Positions 55,801 to 62,361 of a stretch of DNA of 64,000 nt are shown in pieces. The stretch comes from an uncultured Acidobacteriota bacterium (GTDB lineage: Bacteria > Acidobacteriota > CAIWXX01), in contig CAIWXX010000180.1 of the NCBI GenBank assembly GCA_903916735.1, positions 1-64,000 of the forward strand. The letters are read 5' to 3'. Each line of letters starts with the position of its first letter. The stretch's first letter is position 1. The position numbers and the translations under genes are program-made. The notes below the pieces were generated by a model. It was not told where the DNA came from, did not search any database, and worked only from the letters and a program-made list of their open reading frames with translations.

Positions 55801-58314
55801 CTCGTCGAAGAACTCTATTACGCGCTGGCTCTGATTGAAGCAGGAGATACGGAACATGCCACTGCCAAAATGAAGCAATTCAGTTCGATGTATAACGGCG
55901 GAGAAATCAAATTCGATCATCTGTATCCATTGGCCCTCGCATCATATGTTGATTTCCGAGCCGGCGGCACATCATCGGAGAAGCTTTTTGACGAGTTGAA
56001 AAAGCGGTTCTCATCGCAGGACACGAACATCTTCGCCGAACAGCAGACGGATTTCACGTACAAGGTTGATCTGCGCGATTCAGGCGCCGTCATCCTCGCC
56101 TTCGAACCGAGACTCGTCCCGCAGCAGGAGTTCGCCACGAGCACCCTGTACCGGATGTTCGACGAAACCGGGATGTTTCTGCAGGAAAAAGACCTGATCG
56201 CCGGCAGCTCTCCGCTGCTCATGCTCCGCAACTATCCACTCTCCGACCAGATGCTGCCGATTCTGTCGATCGAGAAGGGCGGGAAGAATATCGCGGCGGT
56301 CTTCACTGAAGACGCCTTGGTGCGATCGCCAAGGTCTCCCCAGGCCGAAGAAGACGTCTTCCCCAACTCCTTCTCCAAGGTTCTCTCACCGGGGTATGAA
56401 CAAACGACGTCGGGCATTGCGACGCTGTCATATCAGGCACAGTACTTGGGCCGGCAACTCATGTTGCACCCCGATCGCACGGTGCAGGAATCCGGGCGGA
56501 GCCTCGACGAGTTTGGAAAGCGATATGCCGTGGCGATGCTCGACAGCGGCGCCGGGAACCTGATGAACGAAACCACTGTAGTCCCGTCTGCCGCGGTTGC
56601 AGATAAGGGTATCAAAGAAGGCGAATTCAACCTGCAATCCATCCGAGGCACAGCTTTGTATCGCGCCGCGGATCTGGCCGACTACCTGGTTGCAGAAAAG
56701 CTCTATCTTGACGGCCATGGCCGCAGATCGGAGGACATGCGCCGGACGTTGGAGCTCCAGCGGAGGATCGTCGCGAAGTTCAAGGAGATCGGCTATGTGC
56801 CGGATCAATTCAGCCTCTACATCAGCTCCGACGGCAAGGACATCACACTTCTTCCATCAAAGGAAAAAGCCGAGAAAGTGACATCCGCGAAACTGCTCTT
56901 CGCTCTCGATGACGATTTCCTGAAACAGTCGATGGAAACACAAACCACGGTGCTCACGCCAAAGGATCTGTTCTTCCTCTCGATGGCGCCCGAGGCGTCG
57001 CGATATTTCGAAAAGGAAATTAAGAAATTCGAAGAGGAGAAGAAGACGAGCCTGGAGGCGCTCTCGGCCGCAGTTCTCTCGCGTCGGCTCATTCGCCAAA
57101 ATGATCTGGAAGCGACCAAGGCACTTCTCGACAAGTGGGATGACGAGATTGCGTTGCCGCGAACCGATCGAAATCGCGAAATGGATACGGCCATGATTCT
57201 CAATTACGAACCGCAGGACATCTTCCTTTACCTGCTGGCAACGCAGGGAAGAGACGAATTCAAGTTCAAGCGAACCTTGAGCATCTTCGGTTCCTTGCTG
57301 GAAAGCGAATGGGGCCTCAGATGGGACGGCGCCTATGCCATGCTGCCGCCGTCGGAATTCTGGGTCATCAGGGAATCTCAAAAACAGTCGCCGGAACCGG
57401 GGGATATCCTCACAATGAATGTCCGTGTCGAAAATCGCTGCCCATTGGCGGCAGCGGGTTCGGGGGATATTCCGAGCGTGCTCATCAGAGCGTCATTCGA
57501 TCCACGCCTGATTTACGCAGGCACAAACCGAAACGATGATGTGCAGGTGCTCCGCGACTTCACATGGGCAAAGAAGGACTTGTTCGAAGGAGGTTTGCTC
57601 GAATTCACCTATCATGCGCTGGTGCCCAGGGAATTCATGGATAACTTCATCGACGGCCGACTGACGGTCAATGGCTATACCGGGTACGAAGCCTTCGGCC
57701 CTGAAAGCGCAGCCGGCGTTTGGTGCGATGCCGTGGCGGATCTGAGAAGAGTGCCGATCACACCGCTGGCGAGAATGAAGGGCGTTGTTTTCTTGGATGA
57801 GAATCTCAACGGCGTGCGAGACCCGGGTGAAAAAGGGATTCCAGGAATACTTCTGAAAGACAGCCAGGGGAGGCTTTGCCGAAGCGATGCCGAAGGCGTT
57901 TTCTTCATCGATACAGGCAGCGAAAAACTGGGAGTTCAGATCGAGCTTAAATCGGTGCCCGCGCGATTTGTCCTGACAACCGATACGACTCGTCTGGTGG
58001 ACCGGAATATCACAGGCGAGATTTCGTTCGGACTGGTCGAGTGCGTGCGAGTCGAAGGGTTCGTTTATGAGGACCTGGACTCCGACGGTAAATTGACGAA
58101 AGGCGAGCCGACCGTTGAAGGAGTTATTGTCAAGGCAGTCGAAAAGGAAGTGACCTCCTCGGCCAACGGTCGCTTCATCTTCAGGAACCTGCCGATCCAG
58201 TGGCGTGACCGGATCGGAGTCGGCGATCAGCAGCCGTTCATCAAACAGCCAAGCGGCAACCTCAAGATCCACATCACGGCAGTGACGGCAATGGGCGAGG
58301 CTGGAGGGAAATGA
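43819..58314 (+). CDS. Giant 4831-aa secreted protein with DUF11-like, CARDB and SdrD-B-like repeats
   Basis: The ATG overlaps the previous stop (ATGA). A signal peptide with a long n-region ends near HLMAQ (residue 47). Residues of about 50-1580 are DUF11-like units (YTITILNNSGNPLTNLVI and many others). About 1583-3340 holds some 15 CARDB repeats, each with a Cys-SDG start, a NSGCG turn and a CECxxxNN end. About 3350-3770 has three more DUF11-like units. About 3775-4520 is mainly helical and charged (GWTDSRTDKTMTVSQMAFEL, EIKKFEEEKKTSLEAL) and matches no family I know. A beta domain follows, then two SdrD-B-like domains at about 4652 and 4742 (FLDENLNGVRDPGEKGIPG, YEDLDSDGKLTKGEPTVEG). The many cysteines suggest disulfides in an extracytoplasmic setting. 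No LPxTG, autotransporter or T9SS-type tail is evident. Confidence 0.92.
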   Translation: MSNRKVASSDYPIANCRPFTAITANKAFRILITVVLFIMAGAHLMAQTPGVTGSNQINKCETKTYTITILNNSGNPLTNLVIANNISLLTGFSYVNGSASIWVNSNPAFCTANPSIGGSVLTWNINTLCSTTFTLNNGETLSISFDLQTDCSAVSGSMNVHFTYDIGSTPSYDDTAFSIQVLPGGVTIKKTPNVIPQEVGQNITWTLTIENTGLGTIKNVFVTDVLGSGLQYVSSSPSGTNAGQTTTWDSSPSQVPEFASMDPGDIVTIDITALVIACTGLDNTADVRWGCDAGHICFDTANDGGTATASVQHIVKTPNTSFTPPNITFTYCNNTSANSLTITNIGDGTAHDFKLHVDFSPLTVVASSVLYNAGGYFEIPDIAAGGHYDLTFTLQYTTWCGGSDIAKSLVWIPQYKDDCGNDFYPPVEVSTINSVAGRPSLSVSKTGASEVIQIGDQVTYNITSSYSGDTSCGSGNAGEVTVVDTLPDGFTVLDADGGTWVPGTGGTGGTVTWTYTPPATLTKTLILQSPLMSDCEMYCHTTFTNTVNATGLDCCGCTLNANASETSAIQCQELATVDKTATPSTIERCTDVLYANTYTFATTANVNLNDLVFEDLANNSQQSVPSSLSVIFDGVDITGSVVVTDTTPGGVLHLDFSGCSAISVNNKVLVISYEMTITTATAAACADSGFLSWSSMQVGPGGGSNCLAGGIIYQAVPVSVEAPAMSVDISGLPRIVDKCKTQTVTITLTQTSTTANPRDARLVLSGLNYYVVNPSATVCGGTVSPVSCTPTLVGNDYVWTFDDRFAGAGQTTTLQLSVQKRCTGTGDLVATAYFDDKCNDDATPNDTCSTSDTDTPAMLLSADLLIEKTPEVYYAATNSIQWKVYVTNRGTGTAYNVWVDDVLGSGLAYDTLNPATVNDMTGVTVTANQNHGGGAINGANIAIALMLAGERREITFNALLVSCTNLTNDATTSWGCVSVDCQTPISDNSTVEIPAPLLVNTNVVITPINICTSPSATVTLRNAGQTTCYNLQITETLPTGLTFALASTRWRLNGGGWNGPNASYNPNPTVSPIRWTKTEISALSSVNPGDTIEIEFWLSATCPFNGGQVTVSTQYENPCGQVFTNADSAFAVTLQAPVISVTKTRVNQPIGCSESVTWTITVTNSSAYALPVLWIEDTLGGAFTFFSSTGDPTYGPADNGYHDSGAPQVVQWEIKNLPVGAHADLTVTATTDSSPSCNSNLDDTVNVWWGCGDTDGLSSTKPPLNTPGCASCCLATATVTTTRTETREPEVGFLNVNINPTSISSCDDHTELTLTINNTGPTDASDVDLVVTLPPGLSYITNSTSLSCTSAAPAPAGNPAITGGGLTLTFYDIGSKASNLCDTLQAAGKSDTITLVFSVRSNCYPTSDIGFRLYYYDCCGDTQYDTTSSQTITSQYPNLSITKVPTTSQVACSAQQSWTITVTNNGTGNAEVVRIEDTLGNWIDYVSTNPAATMLGGDLQRYGWEINNLGPSSSVVFTITGTLNPDSFPNQADCTAALRQNNARAIWGCGSNSAATDGNPNTMAYDCTYGTWANASVATLQMPDLIVQTITPSITCTADGSFSGSISVTVRNQGDGTASGGFTVSIVDGHGWTGTGTYSSDLGAGSSTVITINVATWAPSCTHCTYNFTATVDSTAAVCECNESNNTGTLDYTPTIPDIVVDSENLTIGCSGNADGQVLISGTVKLRNSGCGNALTTNVPMRFTLHGAGSCGGSVIGVPWAQNFTGVNIAPGTTQTFTITNHTITTNICTGSTGCTASIFIEADYNNSICECNGDNNTLCSSDKTISIPDIVVDADTFAVACLSDGNVQTTGTFTLRNDGCGILNVNVPVRFRMYSASGCGGSQLDQWTQTFAANINPGSSQVFTITARNHTQNLCTSSTGCVISFQITPDYGGTICECSSTSNAYCSANKSVSIPDIQVSNDTLGVSCVSDGHVRVSGTVTLQNSGCGSDLTASVPVRFTVFGNSDCTGTQIAQWTETFTGVGIAAGGGTQSFTISNNDITTNMCSGSTSCQFSIRIEADYDSQICECSSINNTRCSNKTLSIPDLTISSVTPLYTCSSDGSVTGSVTVNVANSGCAAVMEAVVRLTSSCGYTFSDQKVDLSAGGNSNLTFNFTPLQSICSCTFTATVDPDSAICECNGTNNSLPSVYNAQLPEIEAVSETLAVACAADGQGQVTGSVTLRNSGCGTLTTSIPMQFTMYNAPGCSGGQVTQWTQTFTGVSIAAGATQVFNITAHTFTANLCTSSTSCQVSIQTIADYNGSICEWNGGSHQLCNTKTIAIPDLAVTAVTPSVVCNSDGNLTGTVSVVVANTGCTDVSGAVVRLTSDCGYTFSDQTVNLAHGDSTTLTFNFTPDKTRCTCTFTATIDPDHAICECSGTNNSGSAGPYTIQVPDIQVSGQNVTLTASANGQVLLSGTVTLANSGCGNALTTDIPIRFTLFNTAGCTGTQIDQWTENFSSVNLSPGGTQIFTITNHLINTNMCTAAAACQVSLRIEADYNNSICEFSGGNNTLCADKSVDVPDITVPNDTLTVSCTSDGHARISGAVALSNIGCGSPLTTDVHMRFTVYDHAGCTGNQIAEWTQTFTGVNIGINNSQSFTIAPFDTTINFCANSTGCQVSILITANDGDIIHECSGGNNTRCTDKPISIPDLAITSVTPAATCISTGNVTGTVIVIVANNGCAAVTGAVVRLISDIGYTFSDQTVNLAAGATATLTFTFIPDTSRCTGNFTATIDPDDAVCECTANNNSMQVAYTNLIPDLSITGFQVTCMSDGQYSVAVTIDNNGCGSATSIPIRLVDNDGHTQTLIIPSMAGHSQMVVTFAPWPSDGIPPTLNFIVTIDPLGTVCQLTNTDKTYTTDYTRPDLKLTQISPECISKGHYRVTFLVENVGSEVVNLPFYMRLSDNDGHVSDVLFTSIGGHLPFGPGTSQTIIFDNWIVDCDPSIVVFTGLVDSHLEICDGNLPNNTNTASLSIIDLVTAAVSPTTSCSADGAISGTIGVTITNHGGAPWPNDFSISVTDGMGWSSELRYSADLGGTLPIAAGASVTVSIPWTRQFTTTPYICDYPTITVTADSHGEVCECSDANNTLTGSCHMPYPDLVPQTMAATCASDGVLSLALTVINQGCADVTSDFNILITDSAKLSRTYSFTSIGGKLPLLVNVPQTISVNNWAYTCGSSRLDFTVSLDTGATVCEMSGSNNSLSWIYNLDEPNLLIGDTTWNCSADGTITFNVAIVNNGYGTATGVTFSAFDEKGLVYSQPVTVKAGGTTIVTFTAGPYAGNVEHTFRFTIETANKACECSGAQHEGSIKTKCSAQPPALVTEKTSSTSRANACGEIEFTLRIQNVGAGDALNVTVTDILPNGFTYVRGSTVATWPSGRYTSDPAISGQTLVWKTGARLVGGIPVGETLILKFRAHAGSCKNGGGKLTNQMEATAVDASGKPIPKKTTDPDDDDIDDASSIDITLACPHLKTERTCPSITQISAGGVLEYTITIANDGDPESELTQAIVRDDLPAGWKLVSFTSDGGTPVTAPTPGSTGNLVWNYGDVKIVPGSPIKLTVRIQPDQSTCGTTFRDTVRVTAQDDCHETNYAGDPQQCPVNVVCGEPLLELEKICPTAQQPGGIYRYEVIVRNRGNSDIRNVMIKDELPSPFDYVPGSSALDGRQIEDPAITGRLLVWSLGTLHGKTEMHLIYTAIVPADAEPGRYCNGAWVEGADESGAQIKTDRRECCVITRRGNAQCCLRADENVLGFFQEPEQYISFIDPYFRTEAAMFTCYASLDMWQRTKTEIETPAHFYKERLKNYALATIEEFYLRSKLGMTLDDGSLLLSRGGARPEKGDNGWTDSRTDKTMTVSQMAFELLALNRAVQSEDKPDLQAKLRRLIEERIRFLQPVSQELPHSWTVEKNKADKGDGKATLDDLAALNLALTELEKAGYTGARPIKQDLQKGLEPLNTNTIDKDKLVEELYYALALIEAGDTEHATAKMKQFSSMYNGGEIKFDHLYPLALASYVDFRAGGTSSEKLFDELKKRFSSQDTNIFAEQQTDFTYKVDLRDSGAVILAFEPRLVPQQEFATSTLYRMFDETGMFLQEKDLIAGSSPLLMLRNYPLSDQMLPILSIEKGGKNIAAVFTEDALVRSPRSPQAEEDVFPNSFSKVLSPGYEQTTSGIATLSYQAQYLGRQLMLHPDRTVQESGRSLDEFGKRYAVAMLDSGAGNLMNETTVVPSAAVADKGIKEGEFNLQSIRGTALYRAADLADYLVAEKLYLDGHGRRSEDMRRTLELQRRIVAKFKEIGYVPDQFSLYISSDGKDITLLPSKEKAEKVTSAKLLFALDDDFLKQSMETQTTVLTPKDLFFLSMAPEASRYFEKEIKKFEEEKKTSLEALSAAVLSRRLIRQNDLEATKALLDKWDDEIALPRTDRNREMDTAMILNYEPQDIFLYLLATQGRDEFKFKRTLSIFGSLLESEWGLRWDGAYAMLPPSEFWVIRESQKQSPEPGDILTMNVRVENRCPLAAAGSGDIPSVLIRASFDPRLIYAGTNRNDDVQVLRDFTWAKKDLFEGGLLEFTYHALVPREFMDNFIDGRLTVNGYTGYEAFGPESAAGVWCDAVADLRRVPITPLARMKGVVFLDENLNGVRDPGEKGIPGILLKDSQGRLCRSDAEGVFFIDTGSEKLGVQIELKSVPARFVLTTDTTRLVDRNITGEISFGLVECVRVEGFVYEDLDSDGKLTKGEPTVEGVIVKAVEKEVTSSANGRFIFRNLPIQWRDRIGVGDQQPFIKQPSGNLKIHITAVTAMGEAGGK
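48565..53850 (+). repeat. Tandem array of about 15 CARDB-coding repeats
   Basis: Units begin near 48565, 48904, 49303, 49684, 50074, 50395, 50780, 51109, 51492, 51876, 52204, 52513, 52845, 53215 and 53548. Long units (about 127-133 codons) and short units (about 103-113 codons) alternate in blocks. The pair from 50395 to 51108 and the stretch from 51492 to 52203 look like a duplicated long-short module. Conserved words include ACxSDG, NSGCG, FTITxH and ICECxxxNN. Confidence 0.85.
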
Positions 58315-58454
58315 AGCAATCAGCATAACCGTGGAATGTGTCGCCAATCATGTCATGGTCAACTGCGACACATCGTCTACCGTTATCGACGGCGAAGAAT
58401 CGTGCGGCTTATCATCGTGCAGAGCCTGCACACCTCATCATCATCCGCACTCCA

Positions 58455-60011
58455 TCAACCATCTTCTCGGCGGTGGAACTCGAAGCCCAGGATCTTGCGA
58501 TCGAGTCGCGGTTGCCAGTTGATGCCTGCCCGCAGGCCATAAACCGTTCGATTCGACCACAACGGGATCAGCGGCAAATCAGCAGCAGCTATCTTCGTCG
58601 CCTGCTCCAGAAGATCCCGTCGCATGAGCATATCCATTGTTTGGTTGGCTTCCTCGATCAGGCGATCCAGAGCCGGATTCGAGTATCCCATGAAGTTGGA
58701 TTCGCCATAACCCTTGCCGGTATCTCTCGTATGCATTGTGGCATCGTACAGATCGCTCGCATCTCCGGAATCACAGGCATAGCCGGCGAGGAAAAATCCG
58801 ACACGCCCTTCTGCAAGGCGGCCATACATCTCTTTCCATGTCAGTGTCACCAGTTTCACGCGAATGCCGACGTCCGCCAGTTGAGAACGAATTTCAACCG
58901 ATTCGCGTTCCATGCCGTCGGCACATTCCAGATCCAGATCCATTCCGTCGCTGAAGCCGGCTTCCTTTAAAAGCCTGCGTGCTTCGGGCAGGTTTTGCAC
59001 CGTCCCGCTCAACGACGGGACATAGCCAAAGATCTGAGGATTCACCAATTGGCTGGCCGGTTCTGCCTGGTCCGCAAGGCCCATGCGCACAAGTCTCCGC
59101 CGATCCAGCGCTAGATTGATGGCCTGCCGGACTCGGGGGTCCGAGAGTGGAGGAGCGTTGACACGGAGTCCGAGGAAAGTCACAGCCAACCCGGAGCGCA
59201 TTCGAAGCATGCATTCCGATGCACGCGAATCGCGAGGCAAAACTTCGCCCGTCAGACTCGCTGCAACATCCACCGAACCATCCAAGAGCAGCTGAACCCG
59301 TCGTGTCGCCTCACCCGCGAACACGAATCGCATGTGCGGCCATGTCGGAGTTCCTCTCCAATACCCTTTCATGGCAGCCAAATTCAACTCTTTGCCCTTG
59401 GTATAGCTTTTAAAAGCGTAGGGACCGGTTCCAATCGGAATTTGAATTTCATCCGGCGAGTCACTCGGAACGATGGCGATAAAGCCGAGCTTGCGCAGCA
59501 GAAGCGGAAAGGGTTTGTCGGTGATGATATCGATAGTCGTTTCGTCGATGATTTGAGTATTGCGAACGGCGACCATGAATCCGGAAACCATGCTCTTCGG
59601 ATGGCGGCGAGCCCGCTGGATGCTGAATGCCACATCGTCCGTCGATAGCTTCCGCCCATCATGGAATTGAACGCCCTGCCTCAGATGGAACCGCCACCTC
59701 AGTTCGTCAGGATTCTCCCATGATGATGCGAGTGCAGGCTCGATCCGCATATCAGGATCGAAGGCCGTGAGACCCTCGTAAAGATTTCCAAGGATCGACA
59801 TTGTCGTCTTCTCATCTTGCAGATGGGGATCGAACGTCACGGGTTCGCTGCTCATGGCAATTCGCAACGTCGTTGGAGTTCCCTTGCGGCACGTCAGAAG
59901 AAAAGCCACGGCCATAGCGATCAGCAGCACGCCGATGATGCTATGGCGCCTCGGCCTCAGGCATCGCCATAGAAAGAGCGAATCGGTGAGTCGCCGGAAT
60001 AAAAATGCCAA
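58455..60011 (-). CDS. Family 5 ABC-transporter solute-binding lipoprotein
   Basis: A TTG at 60011 with a good GGAGGA site eight bases before it gives 518 aa. A long basic n-region precedes a hydrophobic core and lipobox (AVAFLLTC). The mature part has the peptide/nickel-binding (SBP_bac_5) signatures: LRIAMSSEPVTFDPHLQDE, LYEGLTAFDPDMRIEPALASSW, WRFHLRQGVQFHDGRKLSTDDV, DPRVRQAINLALDRRRLV and a final FMGYSNPALDRLIEEA. No permease or ATPase gene adjoins it, so it may serve a transporter encoded elsewhere or lie at the end of an operon. It converges on the giant gene, with only 140 bases between them. Confidence 0.9.
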   Translation of the reverse strand: MAFLFRRLTDSLFLWRCLRPRRHSIIGVLLIAMAVAFLLTCRKGTPTTLRIAMSSEPVTFDPHLQDEKTTMSILGNLYEGLTAFDPDMRIEPALASSWENPDELRWRFHLRQGVQFHDGRKLSTDDVAFSIQRARRHPKSMVSGFMVAVRNTQIIDETTIDIITDKPFPLLLRKLGFIAIVPSDSPDEIQIPIGTGPYAFKSYTKGKELNLAAMKGYWRGTPTWPHMRFVFAGEATRRVQLLLDGSVDVAASLTGEVLPRDSRASECMLRMRSGLAVTFLGLRVNAPPLSDPRVRQAINLALDRRRLVRMGLADQAEPASQLVNPQIFGYVPSLSGTVQNLPEARRLLKEAGFSDGMDLDLECADGMERESVEIRSQLADVGIRVKLVTLTWKEMYGRLAEGRVGFFLAGYACDSGDASDLYDATMHTRDTGKGYGESNFMGYSNPALDRLIEEANQTMDMLMRRDLLEQATKIAAADLPLIPLWSNRTVYGLRAGINWQPRLDRKILGFEFHRREDG

Positions 60012-60553
60012 CGGTAGATTCCTCCGTCAGATCCTGGTTGACGCCCGCCCAGGACCAAGGTCGTTCTCTGATCCTCAGAGATTAAATATAGCATGACGAA
60101 ATTCGCGAGTGAATTGCAAGAGATTTCTCCGCTCAGCAATCAGGCATCGTCGGCTCGCGAAAAAGATCCAGCGGAGAAGGGATGTGCAGAGACCAGCAAA
60201 AGGGCGGCTCTCAGGAAAACAGATTGTCGAAAAAACGCCTCCAATAATTTTGATTCAATACAAGATGAGAAGGAGGCCGATGAAGGAGCGTGTGGCGAGA
60301 AAGCTGATGGCCACCAATCCATCTTCCAGGGGTCATCACACTCGATTAGGACCATCGACCAACAATGATAAAAACAAATCAGAAGGAAGCAATTCCTGTT
60401 CATCTCCGGTTCCATACGATGGTGAGTCGAGCGATCCCGTTCTCACTTTTCCGAGGTTTCTCTCTGGAGCTCTGATTTGACACTCACCGAAGCCCTGATT
60501 ATTGTAAATCCAATGTTTTTAACTTATCTGATAAAGAGTGGAGAACCGCGCCG
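60012..60553. other. Divergent intergenic region
   Basis: It separates the solute-binding gene from the next plus-strand operon. Only the promoter at 60477-60505 is convincing. The open frames here look random. Confidence 0.5.
60477..60505 (+). promoter_or_regulatory. Candidate promoter of the DUF6599/DUF362/LVIVD operon
   Basis: A perfect TTGACA (60477-60482) and TATTGT (60500-60505) are spaced 17 bp apart. Transcription would start about 42 bases before the ATG at 60554. Confidence 0.55.
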
Positions 60554-61450
60554 ATGAGATGTTTTGCTTTAACTTTTGCCACAGGGCTTACTTTCATGAG
60601 TGCGGCCGCAGGAGGTAGCGTGACTGATTTCAAGCAGGGGATTCCTCGTAAACTCCTGGATTGGGTGTCTACAGGCGATGATGCTGTCTACGATCGAAAG
60701 ACAATATTTGACTACATGGACGGCGGCGCCGAAGTTTATCTGGCCTTCGACTTCAAGGAGGTCTTCGTTCGCGAATTCAAAACGCCCACTGGCGATCAGA
60801 TCGCCCTCGACATCTACGACATGGGCTCGTCAGCCGAGGCTTTCGGGGTTTTCACATGCGATCGAGAAGACCCGGGCGCCGGAATCGGTCAGGAATCCGA
60901 ATATGGGCTCGGCCTCCTGAGGTTTTGGCAGGGGCGCTATTTCGTTTCGGTCACTGTCGCCGGCGATGAAGAGAAGGCGGAAAGGGCCGTCCTCGAGCTG
61001 GGAAAGGCCGTCGCGCCTCTGCTGGGCCCTCCCGGCGAGCCTCCCAGCCTTATCAAGCTTCTCCCCGAAACGGGACTTCTCAAAGACAAAACAAGCTTCT
61101 TTCACAGCGTCATCAATCTGAATAACCGCTTTTTTGTTTCAAGCGATAACATCCTGAATCTGGAGCCCGGGAAGACGGATTGCCTTCTCGCCGAATATTC
61201 CACCGGTGACAAAGAGACCGGGAAACTTCTGCTGATCCAATATCCCGATGACGTGCAAGCCGAAGCGGCCCGACAGTCATTCCTCAGGGCTTTTCTTCCA
61301 GAAGCAGCCGAAACGGGAACAGCTCTCACGGAAAATAAAAAGTGGGTGCTGGCTCGTCTGAAAAAAAATCTGCTCAGCATCGTCTTCGAGGCTCCTTCCA
61401 AGGAATGGGCGGAAAATCTTGTCTCCATTATCACAGTCCCCTCAAAGTGA
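60554..61450 (+). CDS. Exported DUF6599-like protein
   Basis: The 298-aa product has a signal peptide (RCFALTFATGLTFMSAAAG). The segment IFDYMDGGAEVYLAFDFKEV, followed by ALDIYDMGSSAEAFGVFTCDRE and a FWQGRYFVSV strand, matches my memory of DUF6599. The second half repeats a similar alpha/beta layout (LLIQYPDDVQAEAARQSFL). The biochemical role is unknown. The DUF362 gene starts eight bases after it, so the two are surely co-transcribed. Confidence 0.7.
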   Translation: MRCFALTFATGLTFMSAAAGGSVTDFKQGIPRKLLDWVSTGDDAVYDRKTIFDYMDGGAEVYLAFDFKEVFVREFKTPTGDQIALDIYDMGSSAEAFGVFTCDREDPGAGIGQESEYGLGLLRFWQGRYFVSVTVAGDEEKAERAVLELGKAVAPLLGPPGEPPSLIKLLPETGLLKDKTSFFHSVINLNNRFFVSSDNILNLEPGKTDCLLAEYSTGDKETGKLLLIQYPDDVQAEAARQSFLRAFLPEAAETGTALTENKKWVLARLKKNLLSIVFEAPSKEWAENLVSIITVPSK

Positions 61451-61457
61451 GGTCATG

Positions 61458-62342
61458 ATGAACAGAGCTATCACACGTCGCGATTTTCTCAGAAACACCG
61501 CTATCGCCGCGGTCGGCACGGCTGCGGCCGGCCTTCCTGAAATTTCTCTGAGCCAGGCAGTCAAATCCAGGGTTGTCCTCATCCGGCATCAAGACGCAAT
61601 CGACGAAAACAATGAGTTCAACGAGAAAGTCCTCCAGCAGATGCTGGACGAGGCCGTCATGAAGCTCCTGGACAAAACTGATCCTGTTGCCGCCTTCAAG
61701 CTCCTGGTGAAGCCTGATGACATTGTCGGCATCAAGAGCAACGTCTGGTCCTATCTTCCAACGCCGGCACAGATCGAGAGCGCCATCAAACGTCGGTTGC
61801 TGGACGCCGGAGTGAAGGAAACGAACATCGGCATCGATGATCACACCGTCCGTGAGAATCCGATTTTCATCAAATCCACAGCCCTCATCAATGTGCGGCC
61901 GATACGAACGCACTATCTGGCGGGCATGTCCGGCTGCATCAAAAACTACATCATGTTCGCGGAATCCCAGGAGGAATTACATCCTGATAGCTGCGCCGCT
62001 CTGGGCTCGAGCTTTCTCCTTCCGCAGGTCAAAGGAAAAACCCGGCTGAACATACTCTGTGCTCTCACACCTCAGTTCCATGGACGCGGGCCGCACAATT
62101 TCAGCCGGCGTTATGTCTGGAACTACAAAGGCCTGATCATCGGCCAGGATCCCGTTGCCGTCGACACAATCGGCCTGCGGTTGATAATGGCCAAACGCCG
62201 GCAGGAACTTGGCCCCGATCAGGAACTCCCGCCCGTCCCCAAACATATCCAGATCGCCGACACGAAGTATGGCATCGGTGTCAGCGACATCAACAGGATC
62301 GAACTGATCAAGCTCGGCTGGACCGACGGCATCATGATCTGA
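61458..62342 (+). CDS. Tat-exported DUF362-domain protein
   Basis: I use the ATG at 61458, five bases after GAGG, though the adjacent ATG at 61455 is possible. The 294-aa product starts with a twin-arginine signal (ITRRDFLRNTAIAAVGTAAAG), so it is exported folded and may carry a cofactor. The DUF362 features are VGIKSNVW, NVRPIRTHYLAGMSGCIKNY and GLIIGQDPVAVDTIG. No ferredoxin-type Cys cluster is present in this version. It sits between the DUF6599-like and LVIVD genes, a grouping I believe recurs in related bacteria but cannot check here. Confidence 0.85.
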   Translation: MNRAITRRDFLRNTAIAAVGTAAAGLPEISLSQAVKSRVVLIRHQDAIDENNEFNEKVLQQMLDEAVMKLLDKTDPVAAFKLLVKPDDIVGIKSNVWSYLPTPAQIESAIKRRLLDAGVKETNIGIDDHTVRENPIFIKSTALINVRPIRTHYLAGMSGCIKNYIMFAESQEELHPDSCAALGSSFLLPQVKGKTRLNILCALTPQFHGRGPHNFSRRYVWNYKGLIIGQDPVAVDTIGLRLIMAKRRQELGPDQELPPVPKHIQIADTKYGIGVSDINRIELIKLGWTDGIMI

Positions 62343-62361
62343 GAATGACATGAGGCAGGCC

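Noticed and set aside
60093-60368. 91-codon frame upstream of the DUF6599-like gene
   Set aside because: It has no ribosome site or recognisable pattern, and a promoter for the next gene lies just after it.
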